A DNA stretch of 64,000 nucleotides, taken from Serinus canaria. Taxonomy: Eukaryota > Chordata > Aves > Passeriformes > Fringillidae. Both the position numbers and the translations under genes were made by a program. Below the pieces are notes generated by a model. The model was not told the origin of the DNA and did not search any database. It saw only the letters and a list, made by a program, of their open reading frames with translations. The stretch lies in contig NC_066326.1 of the NCBI RefSeq assembly GCF_022539315.1, positions 5,596,601 through 5,660,600 of the forward strand, in the 5' to 3' direction. Below, piece after piece: positions 35,345 through 48,540 of the stretch. Within the stretch, counting starts at the first letter, position 1; every line of letters begins with the position of its first letter.

Positions 35345-38300
35345 AAAATACCTCTTTCCTGCTATGTCCAGCTATTAAATAATGTACTATGATTTTTTTT
35401 TTTTGTTTCCTAGCATGGATAGAGGCCTAAGTCAAGGACCAGGGTGCCGTTGTGCTAATGCACCACATGAAATACCTATTATTGTTGTAGCTGAGTCATC
35501 CATTAATAGTTAACCAAATCCTGTGCTGCAGCCCAAGTCCGACAGCCCCAGCCTCCTCTGGCTTCAGAGCAGGACCACAACACATGTAATATGTTACACT
35601 CCCTAATTATGTTTTCAGCACGTTGTCTCTCAGGCCACAACCATATAATTTTGGAGATGTCTAGAAGCAGGCCCTGCTATTTTGGGGACACCTCTCAAGA
35701 CCTGATGATGCGTCACATCCAATTCCAGGAGCAGAGTTCACTTGGTTCACGTGGTTCCATTTTCACTTTGAGTAGGAATTGAAGGACAGGTCTCAAACTG
35801 CAGCCATCTGTGTAGCTTTTATTAACCATGCTGGATGTGCAGACAGAATGGTTGGTTATTTGCACCTGCCATGGCAGTTTTGTAGCTTCCCACTGTGGCT
35901 TTGTGTGGATTTCAGGAGGAAAAGTGTAGGAGACTTAACAATTGAACAATTTGATATAGAGCTACAGATTCTTAAAATGTGATACACAAGTTGCATTTGA
36001 AAATGTATTATTTGCCTAAAGCTTTGTTCTGGAAGTAAAAGTTTTCTGTGCAAGAGAATTTGTCTTTTTTATTCTTCTTTTCAGGGTGGGAGGCAGAGCT
36101 TGGGTAGTGTTGATGTTGCTACTTGTAATGGGACAGTAACCTGTGTGAATTTTCCTTTGTGGTCTTTTCTTGGACCTGTTGGGGCAGTCTCATTATTTTT
36201 TGAAATAGTTTTTAGCAGAGGTTCAGTCCTAAATGTAATTCTTGTAAATCCTACTCAACTTACTTGGTTGCATGTTGGAAAAGTTTCCCCTTCTGAAAGT
36301 GCCTGTTTTTAGAGGAATCCTTTCAGATTAGAGAACACACCCTCCTGAGTTCTGTGGCAATTTGGCCGTGAAATCTTGAAGTGAAAAGCTTTTTCCTAGA
36401 CCACCCCCTTCGATTTTTAGGTTTTTTTCTTCCCTATAGGAAGGCAAACAAACCCTCAGGTGCAAGGAGGAAATGAGAAATTCAGAATGCCAAGTCTGGA
36501 CAGTGCTGTTTCCCACTTGCCCCACACACAGGGACAGAGATTCATCCTCACCACTTAGATGTTTCTCTGGTTGCACAAAGCCTGTGATTTTGGGATGGGC
36601 ACTTTCCAGGCTAGAGCCCTGTTATCTTTCAGTGCTGTGAATGCTCCCCTGCTCTGGAGAGCTTACCATCAACACCAGCTACTCACAAGGCTCTCCAAAA
36701 TACTGACCTGCAAATTCCAAATACACTTTGCCTAACTGGTGTTCAGGCTGCTTTATAACTTCACTTATAGTGTGTTTTAGCCTGCTTCAAGCCAATATAA
36801 ACACAAGTTCTCTATGTTATCTGTCATCTAAAAATACTCCTAAGAAGTGCTGGCTGTCCAGCAGGGCAGGATGTGCAGCCTGTGTGGCAGTGCTGGGCTG
36901 CTCCCCAGTGCAGATGGGGACTGGCTGAACTGGTGGAAGATATTCAGTTGGAGGTGACAGGATTGGTGGATGTTGATTGTAGCTGTGTTTATGGATGCAG
37001 TGCTGGAGGTGTCCTCTGTGTGTAGGTGCTTCACTGGGGTGTGCTGAGTGGGTGTATGTCTGTGTAGGAGTGGGGTGGTGGGAGATTTGGGCAGGGGAAG
37101 CTGCTGGTCTGTGGATTGTGTCCTGGGTAATAAAACAGCAATTGTAGGAAACGGCCTGGCTGGAGGCCCTGTGAAAAATTGCCCCCTAAATGTGTTCCAG
37201 TTGTCCAAACACTGGTGCCTCTCCTGCTGGGCTGTGTGCAGGGGGAGCCTGGAGCTCTGCTGCTGCCTGGGGAGCAGCCCCAGGCACCCTTTGCTGCCTT
37301 TCTGCTGTGGCTCTGCCATCCACACAGCTTTCAGAGCTGTGGAAAAGTCCCAGAAACAGTCCTTTAGCACAGGTTTAAAAAATGCCCTCTAGTCTGGACA
37401 GGATGAGCTCTTCTGCAGCAGTCCTGAGCAGGCAGCCTGAATTTGGCTGTTTCCCAGCACAAGGTGGCTGCTTTGAGATGGAGCTGGAAGGTGCATGGAG
37501 CCATGGGATTTATTTCTTCCTCTTTCAGGAGCCTTTGCAGCCTCAGGGAATGAGAGGATGGAGGGGTATGGCAGGGATGTGTCTGTCCATGGCCTGTGTT
37601 GGCAATGACCCCTCTGTCACTTGCAGAGGGTGAGAAGGTGTGTGTTGGTCCTGGGTGTTCTACTTCACTCATGCCCACTTCCTTCACTGCTCACCCACCT
37701 GCCTGGTGGCAGAGGCATGGGCAGAAGTGCCAGGTGCTGTGACACAGGGCAGCTGTGACCTGCTGGCAGCCAGGAGAGCATCCCATGCTCTGTTTGTCCA
37801 TGGAACTCACTGCAAACCTTTGTCCCCTCCTGAACTGCAGCAGGGTCACATCCACACTTGTATTTCATTTGTTTTGGCAGTATGGGGAGACTTCTCCTGT
37901 TTTAGGAGATTTAAACTAACCATGTGATGTTTTATTTTGAAAGGTGTCATAATAGTTTGTGCTTTTCCTTTGCTAAGTGTATTTTTGTGCTGTTCCTGTC
38001 TGTTGGTCTATAAACAACTCTGTTCATTCTTTTTCCTCCTTAAACAGGTTATCTAAGTCAGAATTTCAGGCTTTTGAACACCTTTGGATTCTTTTGGAGT
38101 AGTGCATGCATTTTGCATGTAAATCAGTAAATAAAGGATTGTGTGGGGTTTTTTTTTTTAGACTTCTCTGAATTGAAAGGATTTATAAGAGTTGTTCCAT
38201 CTTTGTTTCACATGGTTATAAACCTCTGGTGGTTTCCTCTGTGTCTCAAGTGATGCCACCAGTGCAGTGGAGGAGCATCTCAGCCAAAGCAGCAAGCTCT

Positions 38301-41300
38301 TGTGACTGCCACAGCTAGAGATTGGTTTTTGGTGATGTGCTGCTCCTCTTGAAGCAGAATTTCCAGGAAGAAAGTGCCTTCACAGCCTGCTGGGCATGGG
38401 GCTGTCAGCTGTGGATGAGAAGGAATGGCCCTGGGTGTCTGCATCCCTCGGACTGCTGCCTGGGCTCCTTCCCTTGCTGGCCACTCAGGGGTCTGGGATT
38501 TACAGCCCCTGTGGGGAGAAGGCAGAGCCAGGCAGCTGGGCAGCCTCCTTGGGAGATGCCAAATCACAGCCCTGGCTGTTCACTGCAGTTTTTCTCTCGT
38601 GGTTCCTAGCACTTGTCTCAAGTGTTTCCACTTTGTGGTCGGCTTCACAAGAGCCTGAGCTGTCCTTTGAGCTGGCAGGGACACTGGGGCTGTGCTGCAT
38701 CCCTCTGTGTGTGATAAGCACAGTGTGCTCAGGCTGCCCAGGCTCTGTGTCCTGCTGTTTACTTTGTTTGCTTCTCTCTCCAGCTGGGAATAGCTGAAAG
38801 GCAGGGCTTGAAGCACTGCAAGTTGTAATGCTGGCATGGGGCTTGCTGGGGAAAGGGCTGTGCACCATTAAACCATTTAGGTTTGTCACAGATCGTTTTT
38901 TTTCAAGTCAAAAAACACAAATCCTCTCTTTTGGGGGAGGATGAGGTGACAGCTGGACACTTGGGGCTGTGTTAATGAATGTTTCTTTGTTTGTGAAATG
39001 CATGGTTAAAAGAAGAGGAATTCAGCACAGATTTACAGGTCTGTGCATTTGGAAACAATGGGGAAGTTTTCCTGTCCAACAAGTTCCAATTGCTTCCTCT
39101 ATGGTTTCCTGAGTAATTCTGACTGCTGGTAATGAACAGTCTCTCTTGCCATGGCAGGGAGCATCATTCCCCAGATCTCCCTTTGGACCAGCACCTACCT
39201 GCCATCCCATCCCTGCAGGCTCCTGGGCTGATGGCAGCTGGTGGCAGGGAAATTTCCAATCCTTTGGGAAGTCAGTTTCCTGAACACAGCTGTGAGAGAG
39301 ACAGAAACAGCAACAGCCCTCATAAGACTGGGATTGGGAGTGAATTGAAAATGTGCATTGAAATATTTTGGGGAGATTATGGTCTCTCATAACTGAAAAG
39401 CCTTTTGATGGTTTTCCTGCCTTTTAGGTTTGCAATGCAGAATTCCTCTTGACTTGTTTGAGTGGCTTTGGAGCCACCTGACAGTGCCAAATGTGGAAGA
39501 GCAGAGCTGCTCCTTCTCTTGGCATTGCTGTGGTGCTGGGAAGGGGCTGCAGGATGCCTGTTTAGGTCTGGTCTAAGGGGACAAGGCAGGAGGGACAAGC
39601 CAGGGCCCTCCAGCACCTCTCACTCTGCCAGGGCTTCACCATTCACTCTGGCCACTTCCACTCAGGGCTTTCAAGCCAAGGTGAGCCAGCTCTGTGTGGG
39701 ATATCTGATGGTGTTTTGGGGCAGTTTGTGGCTCTTTGACCCATGCCCAGCCTGTCACTGTGGTTGTTTTCCACCCTTGCTCTACATTTAGCTCTCTGCC
39801 ACAACACTGGTCTCCCTCAGCTGAAATCACCCCTCCAGCCCTCACCTTATGGGGTCTGTGGGGACTTGTTGGGAAGCAGGGCAGGAATAAATGCCAAGCT
39901 GACGCAGGCAGGACCTGGCCTTGCTTTGGTGACACTCCTCAGCCTTAAAATAGCCCTGTAATTAAAGCAGTGAAGCATCTCACCTGATGTAACCCTATAA
40001 ACATTAGGCTTTATGGATAAGCTAGAGATTTAGTTTTCTCAGTTTTGTGGAATGCAGTGGGTATTTCCAGAGGACAAGTCAAGTACTGTCCAGGGGCCAT
40101 GCAAGCAGAAGTCCAAGTGTGGCTTGTCCTTTGCAGATGGAGGGCATTGGGATGTGGTTGGATCCTGCCTGGGAGAAGAGAGAGACTCTGCCCAGAGCTT
40201 TTTCACAGCATGATCATCTCTGTAAAGGCCAAGAAAACTTGATCTGGAAGCCTGTTTTATTTGTTCATTCCTAATTCCAGCCCTGCTTTGAGGGGAGCAC
40301 ATGGAGGCCACCAGCCTTGCTGTCCTGGCACAGCCATGTTCCCCTCCTGGAAGAATGGATTCAGGGTGAAATTTGAAATGCAACAGAAAACCCACACTTC
40401 CTCCAGAGTTTTCACTCTTGCATTTCTCATCTTGGGCAGGGTTTAAAATTTTCTGCAGCATTCAAGGAAAGTTTTGGTTTCCCTTTGCCCACACGTCAGC
40501 ATGCCTGAGCAAAGCAACCTCAAGATTTGTGGAGCAAATTCTTGAAATTCTGCAAATGTTTTGAGCCAGAAAATGCCTGACCTAAGAAAGAGTTGGTAGG
40601 ACTTGAGCATGGCTTAGGAAAAATGAATAAGGCATTTTATGCCTCTTTAAATTAGCATCATTTTGACCAAAACCACCATTCCCAGTCTTGAGAGCTGCTG
40701 CACTCTGCCACTTTGTTGTTCTTAAACCACAGCTGTGCTTTTTTGAATAAACCAGATAAAAAAGATACAGATTTTAAAACTGAGCCTTTCCCCGTTCTTG
40801 CACCGACTTCCCCTGTGATCTTAGTGTCATTTAAATCTGAAAAGAAGTTTGGATGCTTCAAAGTGGACTTGAAAGAAAGGGAAGTAAGGGGGTGTGTGGC
40901 AACTCCTGTACCTGCAGGCACTGCAAACCTGCTTAAGGCTCCTGGGAATGTTCTTCTCTGAATGTTCTCCTAGAGGTGATCTGGGTGTGCTGCCACCAGC
41001 ACCCCATGGTTTGTGCTCTGCAGCACCCATGCTGCTGTCATGATCTGTTATGGATGCTCCACACATTGGGTTTATGCCCTGGATGTCTCCTGCCATGAGC
41101 TCTTTATAGAGGCAGGAAGACTCCTGAGTCTGGGACCCCTGATTTGTGTATCACATAACCTTGCTTCTAAAGGTGAAACCCCAAAGCAGACCCATGGCTG
41201 TTTTGGCCCAAGTATAGATTTTGTTTTAGGGATTTTTTTGTTGTTTTTGTGAACACATTCATGGTGCTGGGGGATTTTGGTATTAACATCTTCTCTTCAG

Positions 41301-44204
41301 AGAATGGGTTTGACTCTGAAATTGCTGATTGATTCCCATTTTTTGCCCTCCCACTTTTTCCGGCTGAAGTCAAGAACCACTTCAAAGGCTCAGATGTGTT
41401 GGTGCCAGACGCCACACAGTATTGTTAGAAGAATTTGAAATATAATTGAAAACAAACCTTTGCTCAGCCAGGCATATCTGGCTGTTGACTTTCACTCACG
41501 ACAGAGGTGGGTGCTCAGCCTCTTCTGCTAGATTTGATGTCTACACACTTGTCATGGCAGATGAATTGCCCCCATGAATTTACATCTGGTAAATGTTTGC
41601 AAAATCTGGAAAATGTGTATTTTTAAGGAGGTTTTTCTCTACCTAGGAACCCGCACTGACGCTCAAAAGTTGCCAGCATATTTGTGGAATTCCTTGCAGT
41701 AATAAAACACATCAAATTGGTCTTGGCAGGCTGATTTCAATAGAGATGCTCCAAGTCCAGGTTTCTCAGCTTGGCAAGCAGAGTTGTCCCACTTCCTTTT
41801 AAGACTCGTCTCTTCTGTGGGATATAAGGATATTGTTCAACGTAATATCGAAAACATTTGTAAAAGCATGGCTAATACAGATGTCTGCACTGATTTCAGC
41901 TTTGTTTGCTGAGACAGCAGAGGCTGGTGTGGGAGCTTTGCAGCCCAGCTCAGTCAGTTCTCATGGTGAAGTCCAGCAGGCTGGAATTCCAAAAGAGCCC
42001 AGCAAACCTTTGCCCACAGCAGCCCTGGTGCTGAGTACAAGCTGTTGATTTCATACCCCATAAGATGACATTTGCAGACATGGTTTGCAAGGTGCGCAGT
42101 GTGTTTTAGGTCCCTGTTTCTTGTATCAATTTCCTGTATAAATTTAGAGGAGCACAGCAGGTCTGTCTTGGATCAGAATTTGGATTGTGCTGGTGCACAT
42201 GAACCCAGAGTTTTGCCCCAGGACTCGTGTGCCACTCCATGCCATGTTATGGTGTGACCACCTGGGCATCCTTTTGTCCCTCCTTGCTGCAGCTCCCTGG
42301 GTTTGGCCTTTCCTTCTGCCAGGGTGACGGTCTGAGACCTAAAAGCATTAGTAAATGGGGTGCAGGGAGCTGAGTCTCTGCTGGAGGTTACTCCTGCAGC
42401 CAGATTTGGATCCCTTTGGAATTTAATAGCTCTTCTCACTGTGGTTATGTTGCTGGATTTGATGTTTCTTCTCCTTTTAATTTGCCTCCCCTACCAAAAA
42501 CACCAGTCTCCTTGCATATGGCTGCCTGTCTGTTGTTTATTATCTTTGCTACACTGTGGTTAGTGCTCACACATGATATTTCTTTGGTTTCAGTACAGAC
42601 TGAGCGGGTTGTCCGCCCCTGGATCCAAAAAATGTAAACTATTTATAAATGAAAAATACTCTTCCAGTTTGAAAGTGCTGTGTTGTCCCCTTTCCATCCA
42701 GCATGTGCACATTTGTCTGTTCTCCTGTAATCCCACTGATGCAAGTCCAGATTTCTAATAATTTATGGGACTGGGGGCCGTCTGGAGAAATTTTGAAGGG
42801 ACCTTGTGCTCATGGGGGAGAACACGAAGCAATAGTGATAAAAAGTAATGGAAAAATGTTATTTGGCTGTGCTGCATTCAGTGCAGATATGGCCCCAAAC
42901 TCAGATAATCCTTCCTGCAGAGTTCAGGGATTCTTGATTTTGACTTTCCAGTTGGGCTCATCTCCATAATAAGCAACTCTTGAAAAACTGGGACAGAAAA
43001 CTTATTAGTGTGGCTTAAAATGGCCAGAGTGCTTTTTCTGGTACTCCTTGCAATTAAACTGTGTTTGATCTGTTTTGAGCATGTACTTAGTTTTATATTG
43101 AGCTAAGAGCCTATGTTTAGTCTCCTAGGGAAGAAAAATAAGACAGGATTTAATAAGATATTATGGGAGGCTGGGGTAAGTTTTCTATGCCTGTTTGGAC
43201 AACAGGGCAGGAGGTGATGCTGGGTGGGCAGGAGGGGATGGGCTGGACCAGAGGCTGAAACAGTCAAGCCCAGGGGCAGGAGAAGAGGAGGCTGGGAAGG
43301 AAATACAAGGTGTTTAATTGAGGAGCTTGTTAGCCAGCAGCTGATGGGTTGTTTTTGTAGAGAATTCCAGGGGAACTTGAGCTGAGTTGGTTTCCTGGTT
43401 GAAATGAGCCTTGCTCGGTGATGGGGCTGGTAGGAATGAGGCATGTGGGGAGCAGAGCCCTTCAGAAAGTGCTCCCAAGAGAGCAGGAGTTATTTTGATC
43501 TATGGTGACATGGTTTTCCATGCAGCCACGGTGATGGTAAATGAGGTAGGGCTGTCCTGCTTCCTGCTCAAATCTGAAAGATTAGAGGATAGCTGAAAAA
43601 ACAGGTGGTGTTTTTTGGAAGACTGTTCACAGCATCCCAGCGATTCATCATTCAAATGCAAATAGTGGAAACTTTCTCACTGCCAGTGAGTTCAGGCAGC
43701 CTTTGCCATGAAGCTACGATCAGTCAGTCTGTAAATGGTGCAGAGCATCAGTGGTGTAACAGTGCACAGAGGATTAAAGCATCATGACTCTAAATTCAGC
43801 ATCGTTCCCAGCTTTTCTCTGGACACTCTTGGCACTGATGGTGGTAATTCCTTGCTCTGTAAAACAACAGTTGGTGGGAATATAGGGCTTGGGGTTTTGA
43901 TTTTGACTGTTTGGGAGCACCTAAATGCATTTGCACGTCTGTCCTGCACAAGACAGCACTTGCTGGAAAAGGCTGCTGCAGCCTGGCTGGGCCTGTGGAA
44001 CGAAGCCTTTAATGCACTGATTGCATATTAATGAACAGCCAAGGAGGAGGGACTGTGCCAAAAAGCAGGGAGCAAAAAAAGCCAACAATATCAGCACGAA
44101 CTTTGCACTCGAGAAAGTGTGAAGTGATGTCGGTGAAAGGAGTTTACTGCACAAGTGGAACACTGTGGTCCCCTTTGATGCCCAAATTTCTGTGCTAGTA
44201 AACC

Positions 44205-44242
44205 GAGGAAGGATAATTGGCCAGAGGAAGGATAATTGGCCA
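44205..44242 (+). repeat. Tandem duplication, 2 x 19 bp
   Basis: Two perfect adjacent copies of GAGGAAGGATAATTGGCCA (44,205-44,223 and 44,224-44,242). It is a recent-looking local duplication in intron 1. Confidence 0.92.
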
Positions 44243-45093
44243 GTGGAGCTCGGTGGGTTCCTGTTAACCCCTTCTGTACCCCTTGGAATGCTCCCCACTC
44301 CTGAGTGTGTTTTGGCACTGTGGGTGCTTGCTCTGGAGTGTTTGACGTGCTGTGTCTGACGTATGGAGCTGCAACACCTCTCCAACACATGGGGTTACCA
44401 TCCACATCTGGTTTGTATCACCCTCAGTGGTTTTATTGCAAGCTGTAGTGCTCCATCTGCACCCTTTCCCTTGCCCAGTTCTGTCCCACAGCATCAGGAA
44501 AGTGAAATCCTCAGCCTGGAAAAAGCTACAAAATAGGCTGGTGTATGAATTAATTACTGTAATGGCTACTGATAGCAGTGTGCTTTCCCTGGTATTTGGC
44601 AGAAATGGGATATCTTGGCTCTTGCCTTTTCATGAGCCTGGTTTCCAAATCCCAAGCTCATTATCAAGTCCCAGGGATGTGGGTTTTGGGGTTTTTTTGG
44701 GGCTCCCCACCTGCTTGGAAACCTCCCATAGAGGCTTCCCCACAGAGCCTGGGTGATGTTGGTGGTGGCATTGTCCCTATGGGGTGCTTGGGGACAGACT
44801 GGCAGCTCTGTGGTGGCTGGTCAGTTCTGTCTCCCTGCTCCAGGAATGTGCAGTATTCAGTGTGGGGGCTTGGGTCCCCTGTGCAGCTGGGGACTTTCCT
44901 GTCAGGAGCATTGGGAGTGTTTAAGATGATCTCACAAATATTTTTTGAATTTTTTGGGGTTTCTTTTGGCCCTGGGCCAATTTTTGCTTGTCTCTGATGC
45001 ATAAAGTGAGTTTGAAAAAAATGTTGTTTCTCTCTCTTCCCCCATTTAAACATTTCAAGAATGTCAAGTCTTGTCAGCCTTAGCTTTGCTGGG

Positions 45094-45110
45094 AAAAAAA
45101 AAAAAAAAAA
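45094..45110 (+). repeat. Poly(A) run, 17 A
   Basis: A homopolymer run of 17 A preceded by GGG. No attached retroelement was recognised. Confidence 0.85.
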
Positions 45111-45494
45111 GAAATCCCTTGAGGAGCTTGGGGATGTGTTTTGTATGTGATCTCAAAACCCTGAGGGAAAGGTACGTGAGGCAGGGAAAGAGGAGGTCAT
45201 TAACAAAAGCTTCCTTTATCCCACATTTTAATGAGGCATTGCCATTAAATAGCAGCAACCACAGAAAAATTCAACCAACCTGACTTTGTTCCCCAGTGTT
45301 TAGCCCCTTGGTTTAAATCATGCTCTCACTTTGCTGGTTCCCTACTATGACCAGAGTTTTCCAAGGAAGATAAACTCCAAATTTGTAACATAAACCTGTT
45401 TGGTAACATGGACAAATTAAGAGAAGACTTCTCATGGAATTTTTCTGCTGCAGTTATGTCTAATCCCAGTAATATACATGAAAATGGGCACAAG

Positions 45495-45530
45495 AAGTCT
45501 GATTTCCTGAAGTCTGAAGAAGTCTGATTT
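45495..45530 (+). repeat. Short direct repeats of AAGTCTGA (3 copies)
   Basis: AAGTCTGA occurs at 45,495-45,502, 45,510-45,517 and 45,520-45,527. The first and third are both followed by TTT. It is a small slippage-type repeat in intron 1. Confidence 0.75.
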
Positions 45531-46832
45531 TCTTGTGTCTCCAGGGCTGACTAAGGTTTTAATTGACTTCTGCAGAGTGTTCATGTTATCTCTGGATTGT
45601 ATTTTATCAGTGCCCTCCTTTCCCACCTTGGCTGTGGTGTATTTTGGGAGTGTGGGGGGCTCCTTTTCTGCAGCGATGGGCCCAGGCCATCCCAAGGCTT
45701 TGTGCTGGCCCTTGGCTGCTCTCCCCTGGTTCTGCAGCCTGGCAGGAGCTCCCTTACCCTTCCCAGCCCTCTGGTCTTAATCCAGTTTTAAACTTATTGG
45801 GGAAGAGGACAGACATCCACAGACCTTCTCCTTTCTGAGCATGGCTACAAACAACTTCCCCCCTCTGATCATGCAGAAATGAGGATTGGGGAGATTTGGT
45901 GGCTTTGGTGCATTCATTCTCCCTTAGCAGGATGGATGCTCAGGGTTTCACAGAGACCCTCTCCTGTTTTCTGGGCTGGTTTTTGTGGGAGGCTCCAATG
46001 GACACCTGCCCACCCCAGCTTTCCTCCTGCTTTTCCCAATCCAGGGGCATCTCTGTGCTCCATCCCCACCAGCAGCCAGCTTGGATGCTTTTGGGGGTGG
46101 TGGGGAGTGAGCTGACCTCCCAGAGCTGACCATCCCACCTCAGTCCTGTGCCTGCTGCTCAGCTGGACTTTGGAGCCCAGCTCTGGATGGGGCAGGGGGA
46201 AATCCCGAAGAAGGAGGAAATGTTTGTTTAATTCCTGACGTGGTGTAAGGTTCAGATTGTGAAACAGCAGGGACAGAGCAGGGCATGGTTTTTCCTGTGG
46301 TTTGCAGATAACATGTGCAGAGCAGGCAGCCAGCGTGGGGCTGGGGGAGAAAGACACTGAGGTTTATTTGTTTGTGTGGCTTGGTTTTAATTTAAATAAC
46401 CTTTATAATTTCCCCTCCCTCTGAATAGTAAGTGATTCCTTATTTATAAGGGCCTTGCCTTATTATTCAGCCTGAAATACAGGCTGCACTCCAGCTTTTA
46501 CAATTGGGATTAATTTTTAAGATGGGGGCAGGTAGTGTGAGCCCCCTGTGTTTGCATTTCCTCTGCTGTTGGAGGCCTTTGGCTTCTCTCTGAGCATAGC
46601 TGGGGCCAGCTGCCTGCTGCCCTTGCAGCCCTGGTGCTATAAAAGAGGCAGCAATGTGTTCCCAGCTGGAAGGGGCTGGGTAATTGCTCTGGGCAGGTTT
46701 ATGGTGGGGAGGTGTGAAGTGCCCGCTGTCTGTCTGTCTGCCCCCCTGCAAGGGGCTCTGCAGATGGGCTGGGGGGCTGAGTGGGGGCAGGGGGACCTCT
46801 CAGGGAAAAAGTGCTGTGTTAGCCATCTCCAG

Positions 46833-46940
46833 AGTCATGAAATCTCAGAAAGGCTTGGGTTGGAATGGCTTTAAACCCATTTAGTTCCCATCCCTGTGGC
46901 CTGGGCACCCACCAGACCAGGCTGCTCAGGGATCCATCCA
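46833..46940 (-). mobile_element. CR1 LINE fragment, 3' end, antisense to LRIG1
   Basis: The + strand reads like the reverse complement of a CR1 3' end: TCATGAAATCTCAGAAAGGC, then TTGGGTTGGAATGGCTTTAA, then CCCATTTAGTTCCCATCCCT, then GGGCACCCACCAGACCAGGC and TGCTCAGGGATCCATCCA. The order is canonical but the copy is diverged and only about 110 bp long. It is non-coding. Confidence 0.82.
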
Positions 46941-48526
46941 TAGAATGGTCCCTTCTCCAAAGGGATCCAAGGCACAGAGTGGGGCTCTGGTGCCCATGCT
47001 GAGAAAAGCCACACTGGGATTTCAGAGTGCATCTCTGGATTTCAGACTGAGTTTTACTTATTAAGGTGGTGGGGGAAATGTGTCTAAGGAGCCATTTGCC
47101 AGCTTTTCATCCTGGAGATTTCACAGCAGAGTGCAGAGACTGTTGAAGCTGGCTGGGCATACCAGAAACTTTATGAAATAGTTGGATTTGATCAACACTT
47201 AATCACAGTCAGGCTGCTTGGCCCAGTCTCGCTCCTCTCCCCAGCCCAGAGGAGGCAGGAGGTGCTGGGGCTGGCCCTGTGCCCCTGCTGTCAGCTACAC
47301 GTGTCTGTGAGCTGGGTGATGGCACACCAGGACATCTGCCAGTGCCCAAGGGAACGTTTATTGCCATAAGGAGAGCAGTGGGGCTGCATCAGGTACAGGG
47401 CAGTGAAGTGAAATGCTGTCTGCCCTCCTCCACCTGGTGTGTGGGGCATTGCAAGAGAGCTTTTCCAGGCAGCCTTGCAGGGATTTTCAGAAGTTCAGGG
47501 GCTGTTGTGGTAAGGCTGTGCTCATTTGGTGCTGTTGGCACCCAGAGGCAGGTGAGGGTAGAGGGGTGAATCCACTGAGTGCAATGCCCTTGATTTAATT
47601 GCCAGTAAGTTTTTTGGGTGTTTGCTGTCCAAGATCCCCTTGCTGATGATCCCAGTTTGTCCTGCTCATGTGAACAGCCCCCCTGCTCCTGGCTGTCCAT
47701 GCCTATTGCAGTTCCTAGAGACTTGTCTCTCTCAGGTTCAGAGGAGCTCTGTCTCTGCAGGCACACACACTCACGTAATTCTCTTGAGCCAAGTCCTTCC
47801 CAGCCTGGATTTGTACTGCCTTGTGGGCCAGCATCCAAATTCAAGCACTAGAGAGATATTTGAGGTTGATTCTTTGCTGAAAACCAGCTTGTTTTTTTGG
47901 GTTTTTTTTCCCTACAAGAACTAAGCAGAAAACTTCAGATACAGCTAGGAGTTTTCACTTAATTTTATGAAGTTAGTAAACAGAAACGAAGCATTTTCAG
48001 CAGCAGCAATGTTTTTCAAAAGTTTGCCTATGAGCAGTTTATTGATTTAACAAATAGGTGGATAACACAAGCCTGGAGGTGTATGATGGTTAATGTGTAA
48101 CCATTAAATAGACTTATTTGGGCACTTTTTATGGGTTCTCATAGCAATTAAAGCTTATAAACCTGTGGAGAGTGTTTTTATGTGGAGCAAAATGAGAACC
48201 TTTATCGCAGTGAAGGTGTTCATGGAAAAGGTACAGTTTATGTAATTGTGTTCACGTGACTTGACGTAAGTGTGGGGCTGCAGGAAAAGAAACAACCTAC
48301 TGGAGCTAATTCCCAAGGCTGATTGCAATATTCCTGTGTACTGGCTTCCCTCCCAGTGGCTCTTTCAGTATATTGAATTCAGTGTCATTCCATGGGGGGC
48401 ATTTTATTGTGAGCCTCCCTTGCTCTAGACTGATTTTTTGGCTCTCTCCCCCATGGGTGTGGTTTTTTGGTGTGCTTTTTTATGTGTCTTGGACCAGCTT
48501 TGGTGGTGGTGTCAAATTTGCTGGGG

Positions 48527-48540
48527 AAAAAAAAAAAAAA
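48527..48540 (+). repeat. Poly(A) run, 14 A
   Basis: A homopolymer run of 14 A preceded by GGGG. A second T-run lies 125 bp downstream (48,656-48,668), with no recognised element between them. Confidence 0.8.

Noticed and set aside
36840..37370. 176-codon minus-strand frame in intron 1
   Set aside because: His/Thr/Gln-rich from low-complexity GTGT-rich DNA. No homology recognised.
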